64,000 bases of DNA from Gerris lacustris (Eukaryota; Arthropoda; Insecta; Hemiptera; Gerridae), in NCBI GenBank assembly GCA_951217055.1, contig OX578281.1, positions 14,416,447-14,480,446 of the forward strand. The letters run 5' to 3'. Positions 1-11,362 of this stretch are shown piece after piece. Positions within the stretch are counted from its first letter, which is position 1. Each line of letters begins with the position of its first letter. A model generated the notes under the pieces. That model was not told the DNA's origin, did no database searches, and saw nothing but the letters and a program-made list of their open reading frames with translations. Both the position numbers and the translations under genes were made by a program.

Positions 1-46
1 AAATATCATTTTAAAAATAAGAATAAATAGTGAATTGTTAATAAAG

Positions 47-841
47 GTGATCCCTATAAATTCTATGCTTCGGAGATTGTGGGTCTTAAGGGATGTATTA
101 TAAAGAAAATCTCTGTATCATGTTGTCAAATTTTTGCTATATTTCGACTCCCTTTCGAGTCATTCTCAAGCATCTACAACAAATTATAACAAACTAATCA
201 AACAGCGTATTTAATTCGTTACTTTAACCTAAATTGTGATTAATTAATAACAATAAGACTAATTGAAAACTTTCTTACCTGTATCTTGATCTTAATTCAT
301 GGTTATAACCAGAATAGTCAAACTTCTACAATCTTAAACTATTTTTCTTCCAGTGCGTCCAAACCACTTACAGTCATAACTGGTTAAATATAAAACCCCA
401 CCTAGAACACAGTTACACATTCTGGCTCAAAATTGTAAAATTGCTTATAATTGAAATAATTTAGCCAGATTTAATTTTTAGCCAGAATGTGTAACTATGC
501 GTTCTAGGTGGGGTTTTATATTTAACCAGTTATGACTGTAAGTGTTTTGGACGCACTGGAAGAAAAATAGTTTAAGATTGTAGAAGTACGACTATTCTGG
601 TTATAACCATGAATTAAGATCAACATATAGGTAAGAATGTTTTCAATTAGTCTTATTGTTATTAATTAATCACAATCTAGGATAAAGTAACGAATTAAAT
701 AAGCTGTTTGATTAGTTTGTTGTAGATGCTTGAGAATGACTCGAAAGGGAGTCGAAATATAGCAAAAATTTGACAACATGATACAGAGATTTTCTTTATA
801 ATACATCCCTTAAGACCCACAATCTCCGAACCATAGAATAA
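47..841. mobile_element. Foldback element, ~390-bp inverted arms
   Basis: Two long arms are reverse complements: about 47-433 and 476-839, separated by a ~40-bp AT-rich loop. The left terminus begins GTGATCCCTATAAATTC. The right arm stops about 20 bases short of the matching end. A single arm with the complete terminus lies at 54788-55054, which confirms the outer end. No coding capacity is seen. The 12-mer GAATAAATAGTG occurs at 21-32 and again at 836-847, possibly a duplication linked to insertion or end loss. Superfamily is unknown. Confidence 0.85.
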
Positions 842-984
842 ATAGTGTTGTATAGAACGTCTTAGTGGAAAATTAAAGGTACTAATAAATAATTGTGATT
901 TAGGTAGATGAGGTGAAAGAATTTTGTACTTTATCTTTCAAGACTGTATTTTACATTTATCTCCAGGATTCATGTCAGTTAAAT

Positions 985-1035
<51 letters not shown>

Positions 1036-1065
1036 GATAATAATAATAATAATAATAATAATATA

Positions 1066-1100
<35 letters not shown>

Positions 1101-1143
1101 TAATAATAATAATAATAATAATATAATAATAATAATAATACTA
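985..1143. repeat. (AAT)n microsatellite, interrupted
   Basis: About 160 bp of AAT/TAA trinucleotide repeat with a few single-base interruptions. It runs directly into the hairpin at 1144-1326. Confidence 0.95.
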
Positions 1144-1326
1144 ATAATACTAATCAAGTAATAAGACATGCTTTCATCATGTAAACTAGTGGATTCACAA
1201 CTTAAAGTTTAAAATAACATGCAATGGTCTTTTATGGTGTTGAGATCATTGCATGTTGTGTTAAACTTTAAGTTGTAAATCCAGTAGTTTATAAGACAAA
1301 AGCATGAATATGCTTGATTAGTATTA
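1144..1326. mobile_element. Hairpin MITE-like element
   Basis: Imperfect inverted repeat of ~183 bp. The outer 15-mers ATAATACTAATCAAG (1144-1158) and its complement (1312-1326) are exact. Inner arms around CACAACTTAAAGTTTAA...CATGCAATG also pair, leaving a ~20-bp loop near 1230-1250. No ORF. It probably inserted in, or seeded, the adjoining AAT array. Confidence 0.7.
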
Positions 1327-1838
1327 TTAATTTAACATACATGAATATGTCTTAAGAGGGAGGTGAATATAGTTTAGATAGTTGAAGCAGAAAATTCTTT
1401 CCTCTCATCTCCTAAATCACTGCACTTAATTAATATGAGGAACACAAATACCCTAAGCAATTAATTAATAATATTGCGTATATAATACAAGAGTTTACAG
1501 TGCAAAAAAACTTATTTCGAAGATAGTTTCAGTCTATAGTATGCTGTTTGCATTGTCATCTAATGTAATAAGAAGTACTCATTACTCATGTTACTGTAAC
1601 ATTAATACAAAATTGAACAATATAAACTGGATCACTTAAGTGGAGGTAACTTCGGTTTCCGCGACCAAAGTCTAATCCCGATAATCCAGGAGGTAGACCA
1701 TGTCAGAAATTTTGCTTACATTCTCAAGGGAGTGAACATGCCCATGGTGAGAGCCATTTGCAACTAAATCACAAGCATCTCCCATTCACAAGAAATATTC
1801 ATGTAATGGGTTCGAAACGTCGGCATTCACAAAATCCC
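1327..1838. other. No recognisable feature
   Basis: AT-rich sequence. I see no coding signal, RNA gene or repeat structure here. Confidence 0.6.
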
Positions 1839-2947
1839 AAGGCCCTACACACGACCACCCGACCGTCAGAGCGAACGGGGTTGGCCCCGACAGTTGGAGC
1901 GTGTGTAGGCTTGTTGGCGGACTAAAACTGCCGGACCCGACCGTCGCGTCGGGAGCTGGAGCTCCCCACCCTCGATTCCTGTCGGTTCGGTTCATGTGTA
2001 GCGCTGTTGGCCGACTCCTCAACCCGACACGATCAAACTCCCCATAAAGAGAGGAGTTTGGTCGTGTCGGGTGGTCGTGGGGTCGTGTGTAGAGACGGCC
2101 CCGACAAGGATTGTCGGGTAGATTGGTCGGCTGTACACCAAGTGCGCCGGGAAAGGTCGGGTCACGGGGGAAGTGCGCCAGCCCCTTTTTGAAGGGTACG
2201 GTCGAAGTGCGACGGGTTAATCCCACCTATTGAAACAGGTATTCCGCTCTCCTCGGACCCTCTTTAGGACTAATCGTGGTCAATATTCCTATATACTCAA
2301 TATAAAGCAGTTGGAAATTACTTTTAACAAACAGCTCAGAGTGGTATGCCGATCATTAGCAAATCTCAGTGCATAGAAATTTGCATAAATTTGAAGAATG
2401 TTCTCGTAAGAACAAAATCTATTTCCTGAACGGAAAGCTTATTCAAAGGAAAGCGGCTTCTGTTAGGTTATTATTTTCCAGTAAATATTTATTAAGTTTT
2501 TGCAATTTTCCATGAAAGATTATAGTTCTTTAAAAATAAAGGATTTATCCCATTCCAAGCTAAGGTCAATCACCATCCACAGGTAAGTAATCCCATTCCT
2601 GCATCCTTCCACTTTTAATAAGCCTATGTTACTGACCCGTTAAAAAGCTCATGCCCTATCAATATTTAGTATGCAGGCATAGATAAAGATTACAGAACTG
2701 CTATAATCCATTCTAGTGATAGATTTCAACTTATTCCTTAATTTTGTGGTTTGTTGGATTCCGATTTCCAATTCCAAAGTTCTTTGGGTTTAGAAAGGGT
2801 GCAAGAAGGGATAACCCGGGCTTACCTGGCTTCACACTTCAAACTCTTTAGACTAAGAGGCTGGCGCACTTCGACCGTAACCTTTTTCTAATCCTAAGGG
2901 GGGCTGGCGCACTTCGGTACCAGCCGATTGGTCGTGTGTAGGGCCTT
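1839..2947. mobile_element. TIR element with GC-rich ends
   Basis: The ends are inverted copies: AAGGCCCTACACACGACCA at 1839-1857 and its complement at 2929-2947. Both end blocks (1839-2260 and 2800-2947) are far richer in GC than the AT-rich middle. The phrase GCTGGCGCACTTCG occurs twice at the right end and inverted near 2170. A perfect 19-bp stem lies within the left block at 2023-2041/2053-2071. The open frame across 1786-2226 lacks any recognisable domain and follows the repeat structure, so I do not call a gene. No clear target duplication. Confidence 0.6.
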
Positions 2948-3030
2948 TTACTCGGACTCTTTAGGGATATTTAGAAATAATAAAATATGGAATTGTGGCA
3001 ACACTGCGTATGTTATTGAATTTCTAAAGG

Positions 3031-3146
3031 TCGACCATGAAGTGATGGACTCTTGGTGTTTACAGTGAAAAACTGTACACATAGCTTCTTTTAAAATTGG
3101 AAGTCCTGAGTGTTGCCGAAGTCAGTACATTCTGGTGCTAACGTTT
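3031..3146. repeat. Fragment of the GGTCGACCAAGAA TIR family
   Basis: AGGTCGACCATGAAGTGATGG followed about 60 bases later by GTGTTGCCGAAGTCAGTACA matches the reverse complement of the right end of the element at 43942-44505. This is a decayed partial copy. Confidence 0.6.
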
Positions 3147-5099
3147 GATAGAGTATCACAGAATAACTATTAATAATTTTCATAATCGCTAGAGGGCACT
3201 TAAATAAACATAAACATATGTTATTGATAAACTAGTGTGCGGAAAGTTTTCGGTCTTAAGATAAACTAGAAATCGATTCAAGTACCATTCGGCAAATTGA
3301 ATGAAAAAGATAAAATTAAAATATCGTCCTTAAGATAAAATTTTACACCCTTTAAATAAAGGACATAAAGGACTTTTTGAGTCAAGTCTAGAAGCCTACG
3401 AAATAGTTTCGGTTAAACATTGTTAAAGATTGATTTATTTTGAAAGCAAAGATTTACAATAAAAAGGTTTAAAGAAGAAATATTGGATAGAACCAAAAGT
3501 TTCCATTGAGCATCCGAAAACTGCTTAACCCAAAGCAAACGGAATTCACAGGACCTTGGAGGTTTATGGTCGAAAATACACATAAAAGTACTGTGGCAGG
3601 GATAAGTCATATCAACTCCCTTTAGGAGCGTATTAGAACCCTAAAAGAAATCAGTAATGGATAAAAACTCCAAAGAAACTGGACATCTCAACAAAGCAGT
3701 CAACCCCATTAGGTCTAACTATCTGAGCAGATGAAAAAAACTTCAAACAACGAACTGGTTTCCCAAACAAGAAGACATGATCAGGTCCTTAGCAAAGATC
3801 AAATAGAAGGAAAATTCCCTAGGCAAACATAAAATCGTCAAAGAAAAACCCTCTGGAAGCAGCCTTAATTCAAACTTTTGACCTATAAATGTGGACTATA
3901 ATAATAATCGGCTCAACTCTAAAGTGGTAATTTCTCTTGATTTGTATTATCTGATCACGCTGCTTAAACTCTCCGAAGATAAATTCAATTTATTGAAGCA
4001 AAAATTTTAATCTTTCTGTAAAAAAACTTGATGGTCCTTGGTAAAATATGTTTTGTTCTGATTTATTACTACTATCTAAAAGTCATTACATCCAGATTTA
4101 ATACATGTTTTCACGGAGGATTGAAAAAATTCGGAAAATCAATTTGGATCCTAAAAAAAAGTCTGTGTCCAATGCCGAATGTTTGATACAACCTAAACAT
4201 AAAAACTAAATGCTCTGAAGGCAAAACAGTGAATTGCAGTGCCACAGCATATGATAGCTTTTAGCTGTGAAAAGTGTTTTTGCAGTGAAAATAATATTTT
4301 CTTAAATCAGAATACACACTAAATATAATATGTAATACCAATTTTGAACTGAGTTTTATTTAATACTTTTATATTAATAATAATAAATTGAATAAACATA
4401 TATTGATGATATAATAAATCAACATGTTTCTTGATTTATGAAGTTCCTGACAAACTTTTCATTTGGCGGATTTTGACTTCCTAGTTAAAGCGTTTCAGAA
4501 AATTTTTCCAGCAAAATTCTTTCGACGGCTTTAGTTAGGACGTATATTTTTTGATATATTCTAGTTATATGGCATTCTTTACAACCACCACCTTGACACG
4601 GTGATGTTTGATGTCGATATGCTTGCTCTTCTTGTAGAAGACGAGATTCTACACAAGTATAGTTTGGTACTCTGGTTGTCACATCAAATCCTTTGTGCAC
4701 TCATTCCCTTGTCTATAGTTTTAGACTAAGAGATATTATCATTTTTCAAAACTGAAGAATGATGGTCCATGTCCCAAAGTACATTAAACTAAATATAGCA
4801 TTGTCTCAATTGTTCGTTAGACGTAGGAATTCGTTAAAAATGGTCAACTAATATAGGCGTCGGTAACCAATTACATTTTTTCCACATGATACCTCATTTA
4901 TTTGTTAACCTAATAAAATAGATCCAAACTTTGAATGGATCCTTGTCCATCCAGCCAAAACCAAAATATCTTAATAAAGAATTCCAAGCTGACTTTTTCT
5001 CGAGCAGCTTCGCTTAGTGCCAGCTTCCACATTGCAATTATTAATGAAAAAATTGTGGAGACACAATCATTTGTTTCATGGACTCCCAAGATATATTTA

Positions 5100-5100
<1 letters not shown>
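3147..5100. other. No recognisable feature
   Basis: About 2 kb of AT-rich DNA with short unsupported frames only. Nothing resembling a gene, RNA or ordered repeat was seen. Confidence 0.55.

Positions 5101-5145
<45 letters not shown>
5101..5145. repeat. (AAT)n microsatellite
   Basis: Fifteen uninterrupted AAT units. They produce a poly-Tyr frame on the minus strand that is not a gene. Confidence 0.95.
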
Positions 5146-5582
5146 TCTTTATTCCACCAAATAATTTGTTACAACAGATAATTACTCTTATAAGTCTGTA
5201 GCATAAAATATAACATTTCTCCTTTACAAAAATATAAATTATAAAAGTATTTATAATACACACATTTAGAATACACTAAGCATATGTAATATATATTATA
5301 TACAGAGTTTTCTTAAATAATATTTGATATTTAATTTAATATTTTTAATATTATTCTTAAATTGCATATTTGTAAATCTAACAAACATTAACATATCGTA
5401 TATATATCAACAACACATTGGTTGATTCATGCAATTCCATTTTTCATGTATTCTCAAAACCCACTCCCAAAAAAATGCAGTACCTTGGACTCTAAACGTT
5501 TTTAAAAAGTGATTATCATTCCAGATTGAGTTTTCATAATATTTCCAACATGTTATGTGATTTTAAACTAGGCATCGCGTGG
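5146..5582. other. No recognisable feature
   Basis: AT-rich spacer with no supported feature. Confidence 0.55.
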
Positions 5583-6262
5583 CTCTATCATTAAAGCGAG
5601 CGTAATGGAATAAATATTAGATAGTTATAGGTAATCATGATCATGATGAGTTGATATTTAAAGAATATGCTAGTAATAGAGCCGTGTAGAGGGCAGAAGG
5701 GTTATTCTACTATTCCTTAACTCTTCTACAGGTCCCGGCCATTCCACTTCAATTATTATAAAATGTATCACTTCGCTACACAAAAACTACTGCATGCATC
5801 AAGTTGAAATTTTACCTGCCTGTATCAATTGTGTATTAAACGATGAAGTCTCATATGAAGTTGTATTAAAATCGTTACGTTGATGGAACGTAAGATAACG
5901 GTAAAAAACGTTGTTTTCTCTATTTTAAACGTTTAGGTCCGCTTTAATGGTTTTAGGTTCATAGCGGTGTCGCTGTTGGTTTTACTATGTTATTTGAAAA
6001 AAAATGTTTGTCTCGTCGAATAGAAAAAGTTACAATTTTAATTTTAAAGCGCACGTTTACGCAAGCGTTACGCGCGAACGCTTTGGCAGACAACGTTGTC
6101 CAACGAACAACTCGCCCTAAGCATTGGTAAAATGAACATGTGTACCAAATTTCATGAAAATCCTTCAAATTTTACCAAGTTATCGTCGTACGTTTCAGAC
6201 AAACAGACAGACACGGAACATATTTCGTTGAATGTAGGAAGCTCACTAAGCTCCCTTCAATA
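5583..6262 (+). repeat. Family A retroposon-like repeat, diverged long form
   Basis: It matches 52130-52760 over its 5' part (TATCATTAAAGCGAGCG, TTAAAATCGTTACG, TTTAGGTCCGCTTT). It then follows the family A core: GTGTCGCTGTTGGTTTTACTA, the TTTACGC(A/G)AGCGTT block, GGGCATTGGTAAAATGAACATG, CCAAATTTCAT and a GACAGACA tract. The end differs from other copies. No protein is encoded. Confidence 0.7.
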
Positions 6263-7106
6263 ATATTTAAAAACAAAATGTATCTATATAATGTATTTTT
6301 CTTTTTAATTACATTTTTTGATGTATAATTTATTTGATTATCCGTAAATTATATTATATTATACTCTTATAAATATAAACAATCGATACAAAGAATGGAT
6401 GTAGGATTAGGAATACAAGTATAGACTGAAGCAGCTACAATAGAGATAAAATAAATTTAGTTCGGAGTAATTTTTTTCTCAAAGGAACACTAAGATGATT
6501 GAAGTCAAGCAAAAGTGGGAAGAAACTGTCAAGAGGCAAGAGGCAGCAAAGTTCCTTCACTGAACTTAAACATCCTTTAGATTAAAAATATGGCCGACTC
6601 TTAACCAAAGAAAAAATCCTATTAGTTTCTCCGCGCTCTTATCTCTAGTTTTACTTTCAAGTAATACTATCTTGACTCTTTCTAAAAAGATTTTTTTTTT
6701 CTTTTTTTTTAATATTCTTAATGAAATACGTTTTAATTTGAATTTCAGACATGTCACTCTGTTTAATTTATAGAAACCAAATAGTCGTTTAGTTCAAGAT
6801 CTAGTTGATCATTTAAATGTGGTAAACATTTCGGAAAAAAGAGAAGTCTGTTTCGATCAATAATTAGCTCATTTCTTCAAGGAATTGATGATGATTAATT
6901 AAATTGAATTAATCATAAAAGATAATCTCTATTATCAATTATATCATCTATAATAAACGTTTTTGTTTTTTCTTGTTTTACTAAAAACTGATTAATTTAG
7001 CTCTTAAGATTTAATCAGTATAAGTAAGACAAAATATAGGGTAAACAATTGATCAACTACCAAGATAGACTGCCGAAATCATATGGTAGTGACGTCACAA
7101 ACGTTG
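6263..7106. other. No recognisable gene; isolated TGACGTCA
   Basis: AT-rich spacer. A perfect TGACGTCA palindrome lies at 7090-7097, next to the MITE at 7107. Otherwise nothing is supported. Confidence 0.5.
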
Positions 7107-7691
7107 ACAGTATAATAGTACATTACGCGTCGAGTGCGGAAAGTAGCATTTTGCATGCGAGTGTGGAGTTTGCACCCGAGCGATAGCAAGGGTAGTAAAA
7201 CCACACGAGCAATGCAAAATGCCGTTTTCGCACGAGTTGCGTACCGTACTTTATCTACGATTGTTAGATATAAATAATAAATACAGAAACAAATAAACTT
7301 GCTGTATGTAAGTTCGTATCTCTCTCTTGATAAAGATGGCATTAATTCATTAGTTGTATTTTTTGCCGAATTAATTATTTCTGGAGGATTATTATTCTCC
7401 ACATTTTCGTCAAAGTCACTTCATTCACTCATTGTTTTTCACTAAAAACTCGATATAAACAGTTACTTTAATAAAAGAACACCAAATTAGTTTTGATATA
7501 TGTAAACAAACTCACTAATCGTGCGTAAAGCTGAAGTATTCCTCTTCTTTACCGCACTAGTGTGGTAAAGAAGAGGAATTATTCATAACTATGAGACGCG
7601 CATGCGCAATGAATACAAGTACGTAAATAATCACTTTCTACGCATCTAAACAAAGATATAATGTTTATATTTCGTATCAATCGTAGATAAA
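7107..7691. mobile_element. Family C MITE, copy 1
   Basis: Two modules. The first, 7107-7252, is an imperfect hairpin: the GTGCGGAAAGTAGCATTTTGCATGCGAG side pairs with CGAGCAATGCAAAATGCCGTTTTCGCAC. The second, about 7251-7691, has terminal inverted repeats TTTATCTACGATTG and CAATCGTAGATAAA. Inside is a perfect stem with ATTCCTCTTCTTTACC paired across ~7538-7580, and the 10-bp palindrome GCGCATGCGC at 7598-7607. A near-identical copy is at 12187-12737 and a worn one at 61585-61806. No transposase is encoded, so it is non-autonomous. Confidence 0.8.
7538..7580. repeat. Perfect hairpin inside family C copy 1
   Basis: ATTCCTCTTCTTTACC pairs with GGTAAAGAAGAGGAAT around a short CGCACTAGTGT centre. 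It is conserved in the copy at ~12585-12627. Confidence 0.85.
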
Positions 7692-7920
7692 CTAAATAAC
7701 GTTGGTTGTTGTCTATTGAGCGTTGACAGCGAAAACGTAAAAGCGTTGATGTCTTTTTTATAACCGTCGCGTCATAGCGGTGAAATAGTTTTGCAACTTT
7801 TTCTTGGTGTTGAACACTTTATGCAATAAAATGAGTAAAAACTATGTAAACCAGCGAAGAGGACGAAATATTGATTGATTTTGTAATGAATCAAGAGGTT
7901 ATCAATGTCTTATAAGTTGA

Positions 7921-10093
7921 TATACAGGGTGTCCCAACTTAAGTCTGCCAAAAAGAAGGGGCATATAGGGGACCCTAAAAGGAGTCAAAAATGTTATATT
8001 AACCTATGTCCTTTCGGGCTTCGTTTTCTGACTGGCGCCATTTTTAAAAATTTTGGGCTAAGCTTATTTTTTTACACTTAAACAAGTGAATCTCGAGAAC
8101 AAAGCGGGATAGCTCATCATTTTAGGTATCGTTGAAAACCTAAAAACATTTGCTAAAAGAAATGTTATTATCAATTTTCATTGATTTTTATTCCTTCTAG
8201 TTCAAATTTAGCTCAAAATGTCTTTTTTTAAAAAAATCAAAAAATAAAGATATTTTTGACGGCCCATAGTGCTTAAACTAGTCAACATCTTGAATTGTCC
8301 AGGCAATGGAAAAACTTCTTTATTTAATAACCTTTTCATGGATACCCATATTATTGTATGTTAAATAGGGAAATTTTTACGCTATAGGCACATTTATTGA
8401 AAAAAACTAATGTAAATATGAGAAAAAATTACTTTTAATTTAATATCTCCTCTTTTGAACGGTATAATCATTTGACTTGACTTAATCATAATCACTTTCA
8501 AAGTAAATGTGTGATGAAATAACTATTGTTGACTATTTCTAGTAGCCGGGAGTATGACCAATAACGGGGGGGGGGGGGGGCACCTCTCCCTCTTTTAAAT
8601 AAGTATTCAAAATTAAAAATTAAGGCAGAAAACAGCTTTTTTTTTACTTTAAATCGAATTCTAATTATCATTAGGAGAGGTGCACCTCTCCCTCTTGTAA
8701 ATAAGTATACAAAAGCATGTAACCTAAAATTAAAGCTGAAAACTGTTTTTTATTTTATTTAATAAAGATATTAAGAGTTTGGAGGAGCAGAATTTTAAAT
8801 TTTTTAAATACCTAACAATAAAAATAATAACTACATTTTTAACAATTTTATTTTATAAAAGAAAAAGTAAACATTTTAGCGGAAAATTTAAATAAGGATT
8901 AACAAAAGGTAATAATAAGAAAGAACATTAACAATAAAAACAACATTTCAATACTAACTATTTTGAAATACCAATTTATTTTGAAAGTGATTATGATTAG
9001 TTGAGTCAAATGATTATACCGTATGTTAAATAGGAAATTTTTTACGCTATTAGCACATTTGTAGAAAAACACGAATGTAAATGTGAGAAAAAATTACTTT
9101 TTCTTTAATCTCTCCTCTTTTGTACAGTATAATCATTTGACTTAATCATAATCACAAAGTAGTTGGTATTTAAATGTTGTTGTTACTGTTAATGTTGTTT
9201 CTTATTGTTACCTTTTGTTAATCCTTATTTGAATTTTCCGCTAAAATGTTATTTTTTTCTTTTATAAAATAAAAATAAGGAGGCCCGTGGTTCAAGCTGG
9301 GGTCCCCATGCTGGGGTCTATTTTTCTCTGTATGTCTCCCGTAGTTAATGATAATTAGAATTCGATTTAAAGTAAAAAAAAAGCAGTTTTCTGCCTTAAT
9401 TTTTAATTTTGAATACTTATTTAAAAGAAGGAGAGGTGCCCCCCCCCCCGTTATTGGTCATACTCCAGGCTACTAGAAATAGTCAACAATAGTTATTTCA
9501 TCACACATTTACTTTGAAAGTGATTATGATTAAGTCAAGTCAAATGATTATACCGTACACAAGAGGAGACGTTAAATTTAAGTAATTTTTTCTCATATTT
9601 ACATTAGTTTTTTTCAATAAATGTGCCTATAACGTAAAAATTTCCCTATTTAACATACAATAATATGGGTATCCATGAAAAGGTTATTAAATAAAGAAGT
9701 TTTTCCATTGCCTGGACAATTCAAGATGTTAACTAATTTAAGAACTATGGGCCGTCAAAAATTTATTGATTTTTTGATTTTTTTAAAAAAAGACATTTTT
9801 AACTAAATTTGAACTAGAAGGAATAAAAATATATGAAAATTGATAATAACATTTCTTTTAGCAAATGTTTTTAGGTTTTCAACGATACCTTAAATGGTGA
9901 GCTATCCCGCTTTGTTCTCGAGATACACTTGTTTAAGTGTAAAAAAATAAGCTTAGCCCAAAATTTTTAAAAATGGCGCCAGTCAGAAAACGAAGCCCGA
10001 AAGGACATAGGTTAATATAACATTTTTGACTCCTTTTAGGGTCCCCTATATGCCCCTTCTTTTTGGCAGACTTAAGTTGGGACACCCTGTATA
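7921..10093. mobile_element. 2.17-kb near-palindromic element, mariner-like ends
   Basis: The outer ends are TATACAGGGTGTCCCAACT and its complement, and the reverse-complement match continues inward to about 9022/9124, leaving a ~100-bp loop. The loop (9023-9123) is itself a direct copy of 8354-8458, and the same unit is present inverted near 9545-9655, so three copies exist. A 15-G run at 8566-8580 is mirrored by a C run at 9439-9449. The arms differ by one exchange: the left has ~200 bp after 8670 where the right carries a ~90-bp SINE-like segment (9281-9370). TA-flanked ends of this type are typical of Tc1/mariner-derived non-autonomous elements; no transposase is visible. Confidence 0.85.
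9281..9375 (+). repeat. SINE tail fragment inside palindrome
   Basis: AGGCCCGTGGTTCAAGC followed by TCTATTTTTCTCTGTATGTC and a TTAATGATAATTAGAATT stretch matches the 3' two-thirds of the SINE copies at 19421 and 19726. It includes a recognisable box-B-like GGTTCAAG. Confidence 0.65.
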
Positions 10094-10108
10094 TTTGGTC
10101 ACCGTTAA

Positions 10109-10440
10109 GACGGCCAATATTTTAGGTCCATCGCAGTGACGTCATCCCACACTAAATTACAGCCACTAGATTAAAGACGGCCGTCATTTTACGTCCACCG
10201 CAGTGACGTCATCCCCCACTAAATTACAGCCACTAGATTAAAGACGGCCGTCATTTTACGTCCACCGCAGTGACGTCATCCCCCACTACATTACAGCCAC
10301 TAGATTAAAGACGGCCGTCATTTTACGTCCATCGCAGTGACGTCATCCCCCACTACATTACAGCCACTAGATTATAGTCAGCCGTCATTTTACGTCCACT
10401 GCATTGACGTCACGACCGCTATATAATGACACCGCTCTCC
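10109..10440 (+). repeat. 67-bp minisatellite, five units
   Basis: Units start at 10109, 10176, 10243, 10310 and 10377 with an exact 67-bp period. The three central units are almost identical; the first and last are more diverged. Each unit carries a perfect TGACGTCA palindrome (10137, 10204, 10271, 10338, 10405), and most carry a GACGGCCGTC palindrome at the unit start. The array begins 15 bases after the end of the 2.17-kb palindrome. Confidence 0.95.
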
Positions 10441-11113
10441 TAGGAAACCAGAAATTTACTGATTTTCATTTTAAAACTTGATGTTCTAATCGTTTTAATA
10501 CAACTATAAATTAATGTTTGAATGTATTTGATGATTGAATAATGCTTCCAAAAAGAAACAATTAGTCGTCCATGTAATTTTTTTTCTTGACGAATATATA
10601 ACATAATCAAAAGGATCATTTTTATGGAAGAAAACAGGATACACGTTTTTAAAAATCCCTGTAGAAATCATTTTATATTCCAACCAGACTATGAACTTTT
10701 TTCCATGAAATATTTTTTTTCGTAAAATAGTTGAAGCTGAAAGCACTAAAGTTTGCCATTTGAGAGCTGTCAAAACCAGACAAAGCAGAATACTCGCAGA
10801 TAGAAGTATCTCTATATCTTTTATGAGATCGGCCAGAAATGTTAAAATTAAAACCGGAACTCACTTTTGAGAAATTCCACTGTAGCTTTGAGATTAAAAT
10901 GAAATATATCGACGGTAATATTGCAGGAACAGGCTTCTAGTTTGGACAACCTCGATTCTCTAATTTGTATAATCGCTTACACGAGATGTCAAGATGACGT
11001 TCATCTACCTATAGTAAAATATTTAAGGACATAGCTCTGCACAAAGGATCTCGCCAAAACCGAACTTGAACGTAAATATTATTCTAAATAACATTAAATT
11101 TATAACTAATGTC
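10441..11113. other. No recognisable feature
   Basis: AT-rich. Short minus-strand frames at 10504-10864 overlap each other and show no domain, so they are not called. Confidence 0.5.
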
Positions 11114-11362
11114 TTAACCCGAGCGCACATTGCGTCGCAGGGTAGTGCACCACAGTTAATTTCAACTGCAGATATATACGAAACACGAAACCACAAGAAT
11201 TGTGAACCAGACCGGGACAGTGCAGCACTATGCCACACGTAGCCTACCCAACACTAGTAGATCTGGCGTCTCAATCCGCGCGCGCGCTTTCCTATATTTC
11301 TGCGGTTGAAAAAAACTATGCTGCTCTGCGTCGTCTGCGTCTCAATGTGCGTCCGGCCTTAA
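11114..11362. mobile_element. TTAA-flanked MITE
   Basis: Ends are TTAACCCGAGCGCACATTG (from 11114) and the complement of TTAAGGCCGGACGCACATTG (to 11362). Imperfect pairing continues for ~70 bases (CAACTGCAGATATATACG against CAACCGCAGAAATATAGG). TTAA at both ends, with CCC following on the left, would fit a piggyBac-derived MITE. The assignment is an inference; no transposase is present. Confidence 0.65.

Noticed and set aside
1786..2226. 146-codon minus-strand frame in the GC-rich block
   Set aside because: It tracks repeated inverted words of the TIR element, has no recognisable domain, and an opposite-strand frame is also open there.
4910..5263. 117-codon frame with poly-Tyr
   Set aside because: It is the translation of the (AAT)n array.
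10109..10440. CRISPR array
   Set aside because: Units are continuous 67-bp tandem copies with no variable spacers, in a eukaryotic context.
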